A model generated the notes under the pieces. It searched no databases. It was given only the letters and a program-made list of their open reading frames with translations, and was not told where the DNA came from. Shown here one piece after another: positions 1-7,138 of a stretch of DNA of 15,899 nucleotides. Origin of the DNA: Clostridia bacterium. Lineage in GTDB: Bacteria; Bacillota; Clostridia; HGM11327. Position numbers and translations under genes: made by a program. How positions within the stretch are numbered: position 1 is the stretch's first letter; each line of letters starts with the position of its first letter. Location of the stretch: contig JAGBHJ010000120.1 in the NCBI GenBank assembly GCA_017935525.1, positions 1-15,899 of the forward strand, in the 5' to 3' direction.

Positions 1-2
1 AC

Positions 3-2231
3 GTAGATCACTTCCACGGCAATTCCCCCGACGGCTTCTTTATCGACGGCGTATCCATAGAGGAATTTGTGCTGGTAACGTCCTTGACGGATAAGGAAAA
101 CAACGCCCTTTTGGAAAAGATACTGGATACTACGGGCTATGAGATCCCATTGGGTGACGTAAATACACCTCAGGAGCATGAGATCATCATCGGTAACGTC
201 AACCGCCCCGAGGCTATCCAAGCCTGTGACGAGATCAGATACATGGACATTTCCGTCCGCGTTATCAACGGCAAGCTGGTGATCGGTGCAGGCTCAAAGG
301 ATGCGCAGGCTGACGCAGTAAAGTATTTTACAGACGAGATATTGGATACAAAGGTTGACAAAAAGGAATACTCCTCCGCAACAGACAAGGTCATCCCCTA
401 CGGCAGCTACGCTATGAGCGAGATAAAACTTTTCGGCAAGGATATTTCCGAATACACAATAGTAGCGGACACCCTTGACGACACAGCGGCAAACGTTATC
501 AAGGAATATATCATAAAGCTGACAGGTCAAAAGATCAAAATAACGACGGATGCGTCCGCAGAAAACGCCATTATCCTCGGCAACGCAGGCACGGACGAAT
601 TCAAGCAGCTGACACAGGGACTCACAACGTCGCAGTACGTCATAAAGAGCCAAGGCAGCAAGATATATCTGGGTACCATCAACCCCTACTATCAGGACGG
701 CCCTGCCGTACACAAGTTCTTTGAGAACTACTTTGCATTTGACCCCAAAACAGAAGCTGTTACCGCAGATAAGATCAATATTACGGAGAGCTTTGACGTT
801 TGCGAGGTCATCGATGACTACCTTATGAAGGAAGCAGACAAGGAATTCCTTGACAGCATAGAGAATAAGGCAACCTCATTGAAAAACAAGATACTGAACT
901 CCGCAACCGAGGTCGAATATACGGGCACAGCCTACTACGTTGCCAATGACGGCAACGACGATAACGACGGTTTGACACCCGAAACCCCATGGGCTACCCT
1001 TGCAAAGGTGCACTCCGCAGTATTTGCAAAGGGTGATGCCGTGTTCTTTAAGCGCGGTGACATCTTCCGCGGAAGCTTTAAGACACAGCCCGGCGTTACG
1101 TACTCAGCATACGGCAATGGAGAAAAGCCCAAGCTTTACGGCTCCCCCTACGACGGCGCTGTGGAGGGCAGTTGGATCCAGGTCGCTCCCAACGTTTACC
1201 GTTACAGCGAATATTTTGGTGACAGGGATATCGGCGCTGTGGTGTTCAACCACGGTGAGGCAGTTGCTACAAAGATCTGCCCCTCATTCACTCCCGAGGG
1301 CGCAATAAACGACTGGACAGGTCTGCCGTTCTCTTACAGGACCATCACCTCCGACCTGTACTTCTTCCACCACAGCTTATCCGACAACACCACGCTCAAC
1401 ACCTTGGACACTGTCTACGGCTACCTTTACCTCTGTTCTACTCAGGGCAACCCTGCGGACAGATTTGACAGCATCGAATTCAACGTTTCGGGCGACGTCA
1501 TCGACGGCAACGGCGAGCACGTTGTGATCGACAACCTGTGTATAAAGTACAGCGGCGGCTTGGGTATTGGTGTTGACAACAAGAATTTTACCGTACAGAA
1601 CTGTGAGGTTGCATACATCGGCGGAACGATCCAGGAGGCTCCCGGATTGCGCTACGGCAACGGAATACAGGTTTGGGGTCACGGCGAAAACATCACCGTA
1701 AACGACTGTTACGTTCACCACTGCTTTGATGCAGGTATAACTCATCAGGGTAATTTTGCAGTTTATAAGAACATCAGCTATTATAACAATCTGCTGGAGT
1801 ACAATATATACAACATTGAGTACTTCAATTACGCTGACGAAAACAACGGCGCATATTACAATGAAAAGATCAATTTCTACAACAACATTATGCGCTACGC
1901 AGGCTACGGCTGGGGAATGAACCGTCCCGGTAACATGGTGGCATTCCACATCACAGGCTTGGGTCCATGCAAGCTTCTGGGTGAGGACAGCGGAATATAC
2001 AACAACATATTCCAGTACAGCAAAAGGTGGCTGGTGCGCACCCTTGCCGCAAGAGAGGAATGGCTGATGCCCTACTACGACAACGTATTTATTGAGTACG
2101 AGGGCGGCGTTGTAGGCAGTGCGGCAAACACCACCGGCGACAAGCACGGCGTATGGTCGGACTTTAACTATTCCGGTATAGACTCATGGGAGTACAGAAA
2201 GAACGAATTCTACGTAGTCTATAAGGATTAA
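3..2231 (+). CDS. Large right-handed beta-helix protein, 5' end outside the window
   Basis: The frame is open from base 3 with no stop, so the gene starts upstream; the GTG at 69 is only an internal valine codon. Residue numbers count from that GTG. Two related alpha/beta units lie in tandem: the first begins before residue 1 (FFIDGVSIEEF, bases 33-68) and ends near residue 95; the second spans about 117-230 (DISEYTIVADTLDD, AIILGNAG). They resemble the non-catalytic domains found beside GH20 and GH67 enzymes. A helical linker (245-285) leads to a beta-helix from about 287 (YYVANDGNDDNDGLTPETPW, then GDAVFFKRGD), with many later Asn-rich short strands. Such proteins are often polysaccharide lyases, glycosidases or surface adhesins. 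No catalytic residue can be assigned and the signal peptide, if any, is not visible. Family assignment to a parallel beta-helix is fairly sure; activity is unknown. Confidence 0.85.
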   Translation, partial: VDHFHGNSPDGFFIDGVSIEEFVLVTSLTDKENNALLEKILDTTGYEIPLGDVNTPQEHEIIIGNVNRPEAIQACDEIRYMDISVRVINGKLVIGAGSKDAQADAVKYFTDEILDTKVDKKEYSSATDKVIPYGSYAMSEIKLFGKDISEYTIVADTLDDTAANVIKEYIIKLTGQKIKITTDASAENAIILGNAGTDEFKQLTQGLTTSQYVIKSQGSKIYLGTINPYYQDGPAVHKFFENYFAFDPKTEAVTADKINITESFDVCEVIDDYLMKEADKEFLDSIENKATSLKNKILNSATEVEYTGTAYYVANDGNDDNDGLTPETPWATLAKVHSAVFAKGDAVFFKRGDIFRGSFKTQPGVTYSAYGNGEKPKLYGSPYDGAVEGSWIQVAPNVYRYSEYFGDRDIGAVVFNHGEAVATKICPSFTPEGAINDWTGLPFSYRTITSDLYFFHHSLSDNTTLNTLDTVYGYLYLCSTQGNPADRFDSIEFNVSGDVIDGNGEHVVIDNLCIKYSGGLGIGVDNKNFTVQNCEVAYIGGTIQEAPGLRYGNGIQVWGHGENITVNDCYVHHCFDAGITHQGNFAVYKNISYYNNLLEYNIYNIEYFNYADENNGAYYNEKINFYNNIMRYAGYGWGMNRPGNMVAFHITGLGPCKLLGEDSGIYNNIFQYSKRWLVRTLAAREEWLMPYYDNVFIEYEGGVVGSAANTTGDKHGVWSDFNYSGIDSWEYRKNEFYVVYKD

Positions 2232-2261
2232 CAGATATAACCGTACTCACTTGTACGACCT

Positions 2262-2290
2262 GCCTCCCTTGCGCAAAGGGGGGCTTTTTT
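2262..2290 (+). terminator. Intrinsic terminator of the beta-helix gene
   Basis: A 9-bp stem (2262-2270 with 2276-2284, one G-T wobble) and a 5-base loop are followed by six T (2285-2290). It lies 31 bases after the stop codon of the beta-helix gene. Confidence 0.85.
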
Positions 2291-2296
2291 GATTGC

Positions 2297-2327
2297 AAAA
2301 AGGCGAGGAACCAAACAATTCCTCGCC
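2297..2327 (-). terminator. Intrinsic terminator of trpB
   Basis: On the minus strand a perfect 9-bp stem (GGCGAGGAA with TTCCTCGCC, 2302-2310 and 2319-2327) is followed by five T. It lies 41 bases after the trpB stop and sits back to back with the terminator of the converging gene. Confidence 0.85.
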
Positions 2328-2368
2328 CTTTGTTCATACTATATAATTTACCGCATTTGTACAAGATA

Positions 2369-3589
2369 TTATCTGATGCCGTACTTTTCGATAATATAAT
2401 CCATATCCTTGTCACCCCTACCGGAAAGGCAGATAAGAACGGAGCCCTTGTCCATCTGCTTTGCCAGCTTTATGCCGTAGGCAACTGCGTGAGAGCTTTC
2501 GATAGCGGGGATGATACCCTCAAGTCTTGACAATGTGTAGAACGCATCAACAGTTTCCTCGTCGTCAATAACGTCGTACTTAACCCTGCCAAGGTCGTGC
2601 AGGAATGCGTGCTCGGGACCGCTGGAGGGGTAATCCAGACCGCTGGCAACGGAATATACGGGAGCAGGCTCGCCGTTTTCGTCCTTCAGCATTATGCTGT
2701 TAAAGCCGTGCATGATGCCCTCCTCGCCGTAGGTAAGGCTTGCCGCGTGGTCACCCTGCTTGGGGCCTCTGCCCAGAGGCTCAACACCGTAAATATCAAC
2801 GGGGTCATTAAGGAAGCCGGAGAACATACCCATGGAGTTGGAACCGCCACCAACGCAAGCAACTACCGAATCGGGAAGCTCGCCCGTCATCTCAAGAAAC
2901 TGCTCTCTTGCCTCGATACCCACAACGCTCTGGAAATCTCTTACCATCATGGGGAATGGATGAGGGCCTACTACGGAGCCTATGCAATAGATAGCGTCCT
3001 TGTATTCTCTTGCGTATGCGGCAAAAGCACCGTCAACCGCCTCCTTAAGCGTTGCAAGGCCCTCCGTTACCTCAACCACGTTTGCGCCCAGTATCTTCAT
3101 TCTTGCCACGTTGGGAGCCTGCTTTTTGATGTCAACGGAGCCCATGTAAATATCGCACTCCAAGCCAAAATAAGCCGCCGCAGTAGCCAACGCAACGCCG
3201 TGCTGACCTGCGCCTGTTTCCGCAATTACCTTTTTCTTGCCCATGTACTTTGCCAAAAGCGCCTCGCCCATGCAGTGGTTAAGCTTGTGAGCGCCCGTGT
3301 GGTTAAGATCCTCTCTCTTTACGTAGAGCTGAACGCCCGTACCAATGTGGTTGGACAGTCTTTCCAAGTGAGAGATGGGTGTGGGTCTGCCCTGAAAATC
3401 CTTTCTGATCTTGCGCAGCTCCGCAATAAACTTTGCGGACTTACAGATAGTAAAATATGCGTGAGTGATCTCCTCCATTGCATCCTTAAGCTCGGGTGAA
3501 ATGTACGCGCCGCCGTACTTGCCAAAAAATCCTTCCTTGTTGGGATAGTTCTTAAAATATGTGTCAAAATCTACTTCATTAAATTTCAT
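2369..3589 (-). CDS. trpB: Tryptophan synthase beta chain
   Basis: A 406-residue PLP enzyme that makes L-tryptophan from indole and L-serine. The sequence shows the PLP lysine K102 in HTGAHKLNH, the catalytic glutamate E124 in AETGAGQHG, the phosphate-binding loop GGGSN (247-251) and the C-terminal SGRGDKD (389-395). Length is normal for the family. Most TrpB proteins have KINN at the PLP lysine; here it is KLNH, so this is a somewhat divergent branch. The ATG at 3589 is preceded by GGAGG at a spacing of 8. No trpA or other trp gene is adjacent: the neighbours are an antiporter upstream and a convergent beta-helix gene downstream. Control is by the tryptophan T-box leader upstream. Use of indole taken up or produced elsewhere is a reasonable inference, since the genome outside this window is not visible. 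Confidence 0.96.
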   Translation of the reverse strand: MKFNEVDFDTYFKNYPNKEGFFGKYGGAYISPELKDAMEEITHAYFTICKSAKFIAELRKIRKDFQGRPTPISHLERLSNHIGTGVQLYVKREDLNHTGAHKLNHCMGEALLAKYMGKKKVIAETGAGQHGVALATAAAYFGLECDIYMGSVDIKKQAPNVARMKILGANVVEVTEGLATLKEAVDGAFAAYAREYKDAIYCIGSVVGPHPFPMMVRDFQSVVGIEAREQFLEMTGELPDSVVACVGGGSNSMGMFSGFLNDPVDIYGVEPLGRGPKQGDHAASLTYGEEGIMHGFNSIMLKDENGEPAPVYSVASGLDYPSSGPEHAFLHDLGRVKYDVIDDEETVDAFYTLSRLEGIIPAIESSHAVAYGIKLAKQMDKGSVLICLSGRGDKDMDYIIEKYGIR

Positions 3590-3644
3590 CGTCTTTTCCT
3601 CCGTAATGTGTTATGTATCTGTGGTTATTTGTTGCATTGTTGTA

Positions 3645-3695
3645 TTATTTTGTAGGTGTTTGTATTGACCTGCACCATCGTCTTGATTCTCGCAT
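3645..3695 (-). CDS. Short Trp-containing reading frame in the trpB leader
   Basis: After the T-box terminator and before trpB, AGGAGGT (3703-3709) sits 8 bases from an ATG that opens MRESRRWCRSIQTPTK and a TAA stop (3645-3647). An in-frame ATG at 3701 would give two extra residues but lies too close to the Shine-Dalgarno. The peptide has one TGG Trp codon flanked by Arg, with Arg encoded by CGA, AGA, CGA and AGG. The 45 bases after its stop are A- and C-rich and G-poor up to the trpB GGAGG. This looks like a translated leader peptide able to sense Trp-tRNA or affect trpB translation, but that role is inference. The strength of the binding site is the main evidence; there is no homology to lean on. 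Confidence 0.5.
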   Translation of the reverse strand: MRESRRWCRSIQTPTK

Positions 3696-3756
3696 ATTCA
3701 TTACCTCCTCTTGTCAAAAGCTACCTTGATCTGCTCCCCCAAAGGCGTATGAATAC

Positions 3757-3795
3757 AAAAACGCCCTTAACAGAAGCTCTTTTTCTGTCAAGGAC
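3757..3795 (-). terminator. Regulated terminator of the T-box leader
   Basis: A 13-bp stem on the minus strand (3783-3795 with 3763-3775), loop of 7, then GUUUUUG. The 5' arm contains the CCTTGA needed for the antiterminator, so the two structures exclude each other. Confidence 0.9.
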
Positions 3796-4040
3796 GAATA
3801 AATTACGATCTATCCGCGGTGCCACCTTGATTCATCACGGCTCAAAAGCCGATCTGCTCTTTTAGCTGGGTACTGCATACCCACGACAAGTAACGTCTGC
3901 CCCAACGTCGCAGAATAATAGGAAGGTATCCGTTCACTGCGCCCTCAGCGGTCCATTTGCCATACAGTTTCTAACCCGTTCTCAGCCACCGGGCTCTCTG
4001 TGTAGTCTTTGATGACTTTATCTCCGCCTCATCGGTTTAT
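3757..4040 (-). promoter_or_regulatory. T-box riboswitch, tryptophan-specific (UGG specifier)
   Basis: On the minus strand the conserved T-box AAGGTGGCACCGCGGA lies at about 3817-3832. Its UGGC bulge would pair with the free CCA end of uncharged tRNA. Upstream is a Stem I with the AGAGAG and GGTGG...GAGAA distal elements (about 3975-4000). The specifier context GCAAATGGACCGCTGAG places TGG at 3953-3955, a tryptophan codon, which agrees with the downstream trpB. TCAAGG just before the T-box can pair with CCTTGA at 3788-3793, forming the antiterminator in competition with the terminator. Predicted action: uncharged tRNA-Trp stabilises the antiterminator and trpB is transcribed. The 5' end follows from the promoter at 4047-4075. 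Confidence 0.95.
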
Positions 4041-4046
4041 AGGGGT

Positions 4047-4075
4047 ATTATATCACTAAGTTTTTTGTTTGTCAA
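4047..4075 (-). promoter_or_regulatory. Promoter of the trpB leader
   Basis: Perfect TTGACA (4070-4075) and TATAAT (4047-4052) with a 17-base spacer. Transcription would start near 4040, just ahead of T-box Stem I. Confidence 0.92.
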
Positions 4076-4096
4076 GTACCTTTTGAAAAAATATAT

Positions 4097-4125
4097 AAAA
4101 AAGCTCCGATGAAATTCATCGGAGC
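4097..4125 (-). terminator. Intrinsic terminator of the NhaC-family gene
   Basis: Minus-strand GCTCCGATGA / TCATCGGAGC, a perfect 10-bp stem with a 3-base loop, followed by six T. It lies 24 bases after the antiporter stop and separates that gene from the trpB promoter. Confidence 0.9.
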
Positions 4126-4149
4126 AATCCTGTTTTTTCTAAAATCAGA

Positions 4150-5709
4150 TCAGCCGGCGTTCTTCTTTGCTCTTGACTTGATAAGCAATATAACGCCACC
4201 AAACAGCACCAGAGCCACAGCCCACATTACCAAGCCGCTGATAACGCCGCCAAAGGAAGCCAACAAGCCTGCAACAACGTAGGAGATAACGGAAATAACT
4301 GCAATCGTTGCAGCATAGGGCAGCTGTGTCTTTACGTGGTCGATATGGTTACAGTTACCGCCAGTGGAAGCAAGGATGGTAGTATCGGAAATGGGAGATA
4401 CGTGATCGCCGAATACCGCACCGCCCAGAGTTGCGGAAACTGTGATAAATACCAAAGTACCGCTTCCGCCAAGGATCGTTACCGCAATGGGCACCAGCAC
4501 ACCAAACGTACCCCAGGACGTACCTGTGGAGAATGCAATACCGCAAGCCAGCAGGAAGAATATCGCAGGGAACAACGCCTGGACAGTAGAGGGGATCCTG
4601 GACATATTTGCCTGAACGAATGCCTGAGCATCCAGGTAGCCGCCCTTTGCACCCATAATGCCGGAAATAGTCCATGCAAACGTGAGGATGAGAATAGCGG
4701 GAACCATTGTCTTAAAGCCCTGTGTAAAGCTGTTTGTGATCTCCTTAAAGGAAACGACCTTTTCTACCATATAGTATATGGAAACCAGTACCAAAGCGAT
4801 GGTAGAGCCGATGGCAAGGGACGTACCTGCGTCACAGTTTGCAAATGCTTCGATAACGTTTGCGGACTGCAATGCCGTGCCGTATGTGCCTGAATCCCAA
4901 TCGTAGAAGTATCCGGAGTAGATCATACCGCCGATACAGCAAAGGATCAGAATGATAACGGGAACGATCAGATGGCGAACCTTACCCACGGGGTTTGCCA
5001 CGATGGATGTGTCCTCATCCGTAGGAAGATCGGTCTCCCCTGCGTTAAGGTCGCCCGTTGTTTCTGCCAGCATTTCGTTCTTCTTCATCTTGCCGAAGTC
5101 AAGCTTTACAAAGCAAAATACAAATATCATCACGATAGTGAGGATGGCGTAAACGTTAAAGGGGATGGTCTGCATAAATACCACAAGACCGTTACCTTCC
5201 AGCTGACCCGAAACCGCAGCAGCCCATGACGAGATGGGGGCGATGATACAAACGGGGGCAGCAGTTGAGTCTATCAACCATGCCAGCTTTGAGTGGGACA
5301 CTCTGAACTTATCCGTAACGGGGCGCATAACGGAGCCAACCGTAAGACAGTTAAAGTAGTCGTCAACAAAGATAAGGCAACCCAAGCCTGCAGTTGCGGC
5401 AAGCGCACCACTCTTGGAGCTGATCTTCTTTTCTGCCCATTCGCCGTAAGCCTTTGAGCCGCCGGACTTCTGCATCAAAACAACAAAAATACCCAGCACA
5501 ACAAGGAATACGATTATAGGCGCGTTATTACCAACGCATTCGCTCATACAAGTGTAAAGAGTACCCAATGCTCTTAAGGGATTGCCGCCTGCGTACATAA
5601 GTGCGCCTGTCAGAATACCCACAAAGAGGGATACGTACACCTGCTTTGTCAGGAGGGCGAGAATGATTGCAACTATCGCAGGCATAAACGCCCAAAAAGT
5701 ACCTTCCAT
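4150..5709 (-). CDS. NhaC-family Na+/H+ antiporter or related transporter
   Basis: A 519-residue integral membrane protein with about 11-12 hydrophobic segments in two halves, the usual size for the NhaC family (ion transporter superfamily). Family signs are the acidic pair in FVDDYFNCLTVGSVMRP (D116, D117) in the first half and GDHVSPISDTTILAS (434-448) in the second, with the hydrophilic middle loop at about 203-246. Members exchange Na+ for H+, or carry amino or organic acids with Na+ (MleN-type malate/lactate antiporter; some T-box-controlled clostridial members are predicted amino-acid carriers). This gene has a 30-base leader with no T-box, so a link to tryptophan is not supported. RBS is AAGGAG; the ATG at 5709 begins MEGTFWAFMP. 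Family sure, substrate unknown. Confidence 0.92.
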   Translation of the reverse strand: MEGTFWAFMPAIVAIILALLTKQVYVSLFVGILTGALMYAGGNPLRALGTLYTCMSECVGNNAPIIVFLVVLGIFVVLMQKSGGSKAYGEWAEKKISSKSGALAATAGLGCLIFVDDYFNCLTVGSVMRPVTDKFRVSHSKLAWLIDSTAAPVCIIAPISSWAAAVSGQLEGNGLVVFMQTIPFNVYAILTIVMIFVFCFVKLDFGKMKKNEMLAETTGDLNAGETDLPTDEDTSIVANPVGKVRHLIVPVIILILCCIGGMIYSGYFYDWDSGTYGTALQSANVIEAFANCDAGTSLAIGSTIALVLVSIYYMVEKVVSFKEITNSFTQGFKTMVPAILILTFAWTISGIMGAKGGYLDAQAFVQANMSRIPSTVQALFPAIFFLLACGIAFSTGTSWGTFGVLVPIAVTILGGSGTLVFITVSATLGGAVFGDHVSPISDTTILASTGGNCNHIDHVKTQLPYAATIAVISVISYVVAGLLASFGGVISGLVMWAVALVLFGGVILLIKSRAKKNAG

Positions 5710-5742
5710 AAAAATTTCTCCTTATATATAAAATTTGTTAAT

Positions 5743-5771
5743 ATTATAGTACATAAATCCCCAATTGTCAA
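5743..5771 (-). promoter_or_regulatory. Promoter of the NhaC-family gene
   Basis: Perfect TTGACA (5766-5771) and TATAAT (5743-5748), spacer 17 bases. The leader to the ATG is only about 30 bases, leaving no room for a riboswitch. Confidence 0.9.
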
Positions 5772-5829
5772 GCATAAATATTCAATTTATTGCAAAATTA
5801 CGCATTTATCCCCACACCGCAAAAACCCA

Positions 5830-5858
5830 TTGACATTGAGCGCGGGATATGATAAAAT
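5830..5858 (+). promoter_or_regulatory. Promoter of the GH43-like gene
   Basis: TTGACA (5830-5835) and TAAAAT (5853-5858) with a 17-base spacer, about 25 bases before the AAGGAG (5877-5882) of the gene. It is divergent from the antiporter promoter with 58 bases between the two -35 boxes. Confidence 0.88.
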
Positions 5859-5888
5859 AAAGCCACACAACACAATAAGGAGCTATAT

Positions 5889-6839
5889 ATGAAAATATCA
5901 AACCATAATATCCCCGTCACCCCCCAGTGTGACCCCGCAAATATACCCACGGAATTCCCCAACAGGCTTTCCGACAATATTTTTTGCCGTGACCCCTATA
6001 TTCTGCTCTACGGCGACCATTATTATCTCTATCGCACCGCAGGCAAAAAGGGCATGGAATGCCTTGTCAGCAAGGATCTGCTCTGCTGGAGCGAGCCCGT
6101 GCCCGTATTTACCGCACCCGATGATTTCCACGGCGTTGACGATTTCTTCTGGGCGCCCGAGTGCCATTACTACAAGGGCAATTTCTACATATTTACGTCC
6201 GTTTACTCAAAGGTATATGAGCACAGAGTTATTGCCGCATACCGCGCCACAAACCCGCTGGGACCCTTTGAGGACATTACCAACGGCAGGCTCAGCCCTG
6301 ACGGTTGGGACGCCATTGACGGCACGCTGTATGTAGATGACAAGGGTCAGCCCTGGCTGATATTCGTCCACGAGTGGACCTCTACCCCCGACAAGGTGGG
6401 CACAATGGCAACGGCAAAGCTTTCCGAGGACTTTACCCGCCTTATCAGCGAGCCTGTGGAGCTTTTCCGCGCTACCGACCCTGTGTGGAGCGACAGCGAC
6501 GTTACCGACGGCCCCTACCCCTTTGTGGATGACAACGGCAAGATCGCAATGATATGGTCAAACTTCTCACCCAAGGGCTACTGCGTCGGTATTGCCGAAT
6601 CCCTGGGCAAGGATCACCTTGGTCCGTGGGTGCAAAAGGACGTACCCCTCTACCAGAAGGAGCTTTGTGAGGAATATGTCCTTGACGGCGGCCACGCAAT
6701 GCTCTTTTACAGCAAGGAGGGCAAGCTGATGATGTCAATGCACTCCCCCAATTCAGACAGATACGGTATCTACGAGCACGTAACACTGCTGGAGCTGGAC
6801 GAGAGCAACGGACTTGCAATCAAAAAGAAGTGGAATTGA
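5889..6839 (+). CDS. GH43-like glycoside hydrolase, intracellular
   Basis: A 316-residue protein with the five-bladed beta-propeller signature of GH43. Visible motifs: RDPYI with the general base D35, FFWAPE (86-91), the pKa-modulating Asp in WDAIDGTLY (D144 by position), and DGGHAM with H269. Where classic GH43 enzymes carry the general-acid Glu in EGP, this one has VTDGPYPF (D207). A DGP form occurs in a branch of GH43-like proteins from gut bacteria, as far as I recall, so it may be normal for the subgroup. There is no signal peptide, so it should act in the cytoplasm on short arabinose- or xylose-containing oligosaccharides taken up by the cell; substrate is a guess. The gene is alone, with its own promoter and no adjacent sugar transporter. 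Confidence 0.88.
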   Translation: MKISNHNIPVTPQCDPANIPTEFPNRLSDNIFCRDPYILLYGDHYYLYRTAGKKGMECLVSKDLLCWSEPVPVFTAPDDFHGVDDFFWAPECHYYKGNFYIFTSVYSKVYEHRVIAAYRATNPLGPFEDITNGRLSPDGWDAIDGTLYVDDKGQPWLIFVHEWTSTPDKVGTMATAKLSEDFTRLISEPVELFRATDPVWSDSDVTDGPYPFVDDNGKIAMIWSNFSPKGYCVGIAESLGKDHLGPWVQKDVPLYQKELCEEYVLDGGHAMLFYSKEGKLMMSMHSPNSDRYGIYEHVTLLELDESNGLAIKKKWN

Positions 6840-6855
6840 TAAAAAACCCGATGGC

Positions 6856-6939
6856 TATGAGTTATGGGATGCTCCGCATCGTTATGGTTGGCTTCGCCAA
6901 GTTAAAGATTGCAAGGGCAATCATATCATATAACTCATA
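6856..6939. repeat. 84-bp multi-hairpin element with 10-bp terminal inverted repeats
   Basis: TATGAGTTAT (6856-6865) and its exact reverse complement (6930-6939) enclose three consecutive small hairpins: GATGC-tcc-GCATC (6868-6880), TTGGC-ttc-GCCAA (6888-6900) and GATTGC-aagg-GCAATC (6907-6922). The fold is a closed multi-branch shape on either strand. It lies between the GH43 stop and the shared terminator, with no coding content. It resembles non-coding REP-like repeats of clostridial genomes in general style; I cannot name a family. Confidence 0.75.
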
Positions 6940-6961
6940 ACTCTAAACTGAAAAGCAGAAA

Positions 6962-7014
6962 AGGAGAGAGTCTCACGGAATTTTGCTTCCGCAGTACTCT
7001 CTCCTGTGTTTTTT
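6962..7014. terminator. Two-way terminator between convergent genes
   Basis: Stem AGGAGAGAGT (6962-6971) with ACTCTCTCCT (6996-7005), with an inner GGAA/TTCC stem. On the plus strand it is followed by GTG then six T; on the minus strand by TTTTCTGCTTTT. It can serve both the GH43 gene (+) and the sigma factor gene (-). The rest of 7015-7138 has a small hairpin at 7027-7046 and no supportable gene. Confidence 0.75.
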
Positions 7015-7138
7015 GTCGCCGGTTACGCATTTGTTTTTACAAATGCACAGGTCTTTACCCATACCCTTGTTTCATTTCTCCGCTAAGAACACCACCTATT
7101 TACACATCGGATTCTTTAACGTCAAGTATTGATCGTAA

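Noticed and set aside
2597..3499. A 300-codon open frame on the plus strand opposite trpB
   Set aside because: It is entirely antisense to a certain gene, has no RBS or promoter, and its composition is that of a mirrored frame. Similar long antisense frames opposite the beta-helix gene (1377-2147) and the antiporter (4336-4893) were dropped for the same reason.
4150..5888. A tyrosine or tryptophan T-box upstream of the NhaC-family gene
   Set aside because: The promoter leaves only about 30 bases of leader and no T-box sequence is present there.
6973..7062. A 29-codon minus-strand frame with CxCxxxC and a later Cys (MGKDLCICKNKCVTGD...)
   Set aside because: The possible binding sites lie 1 or about 15 bases from the ATG, and the frame runs through a hairpin and into the terminator stem, so it is probably chance.
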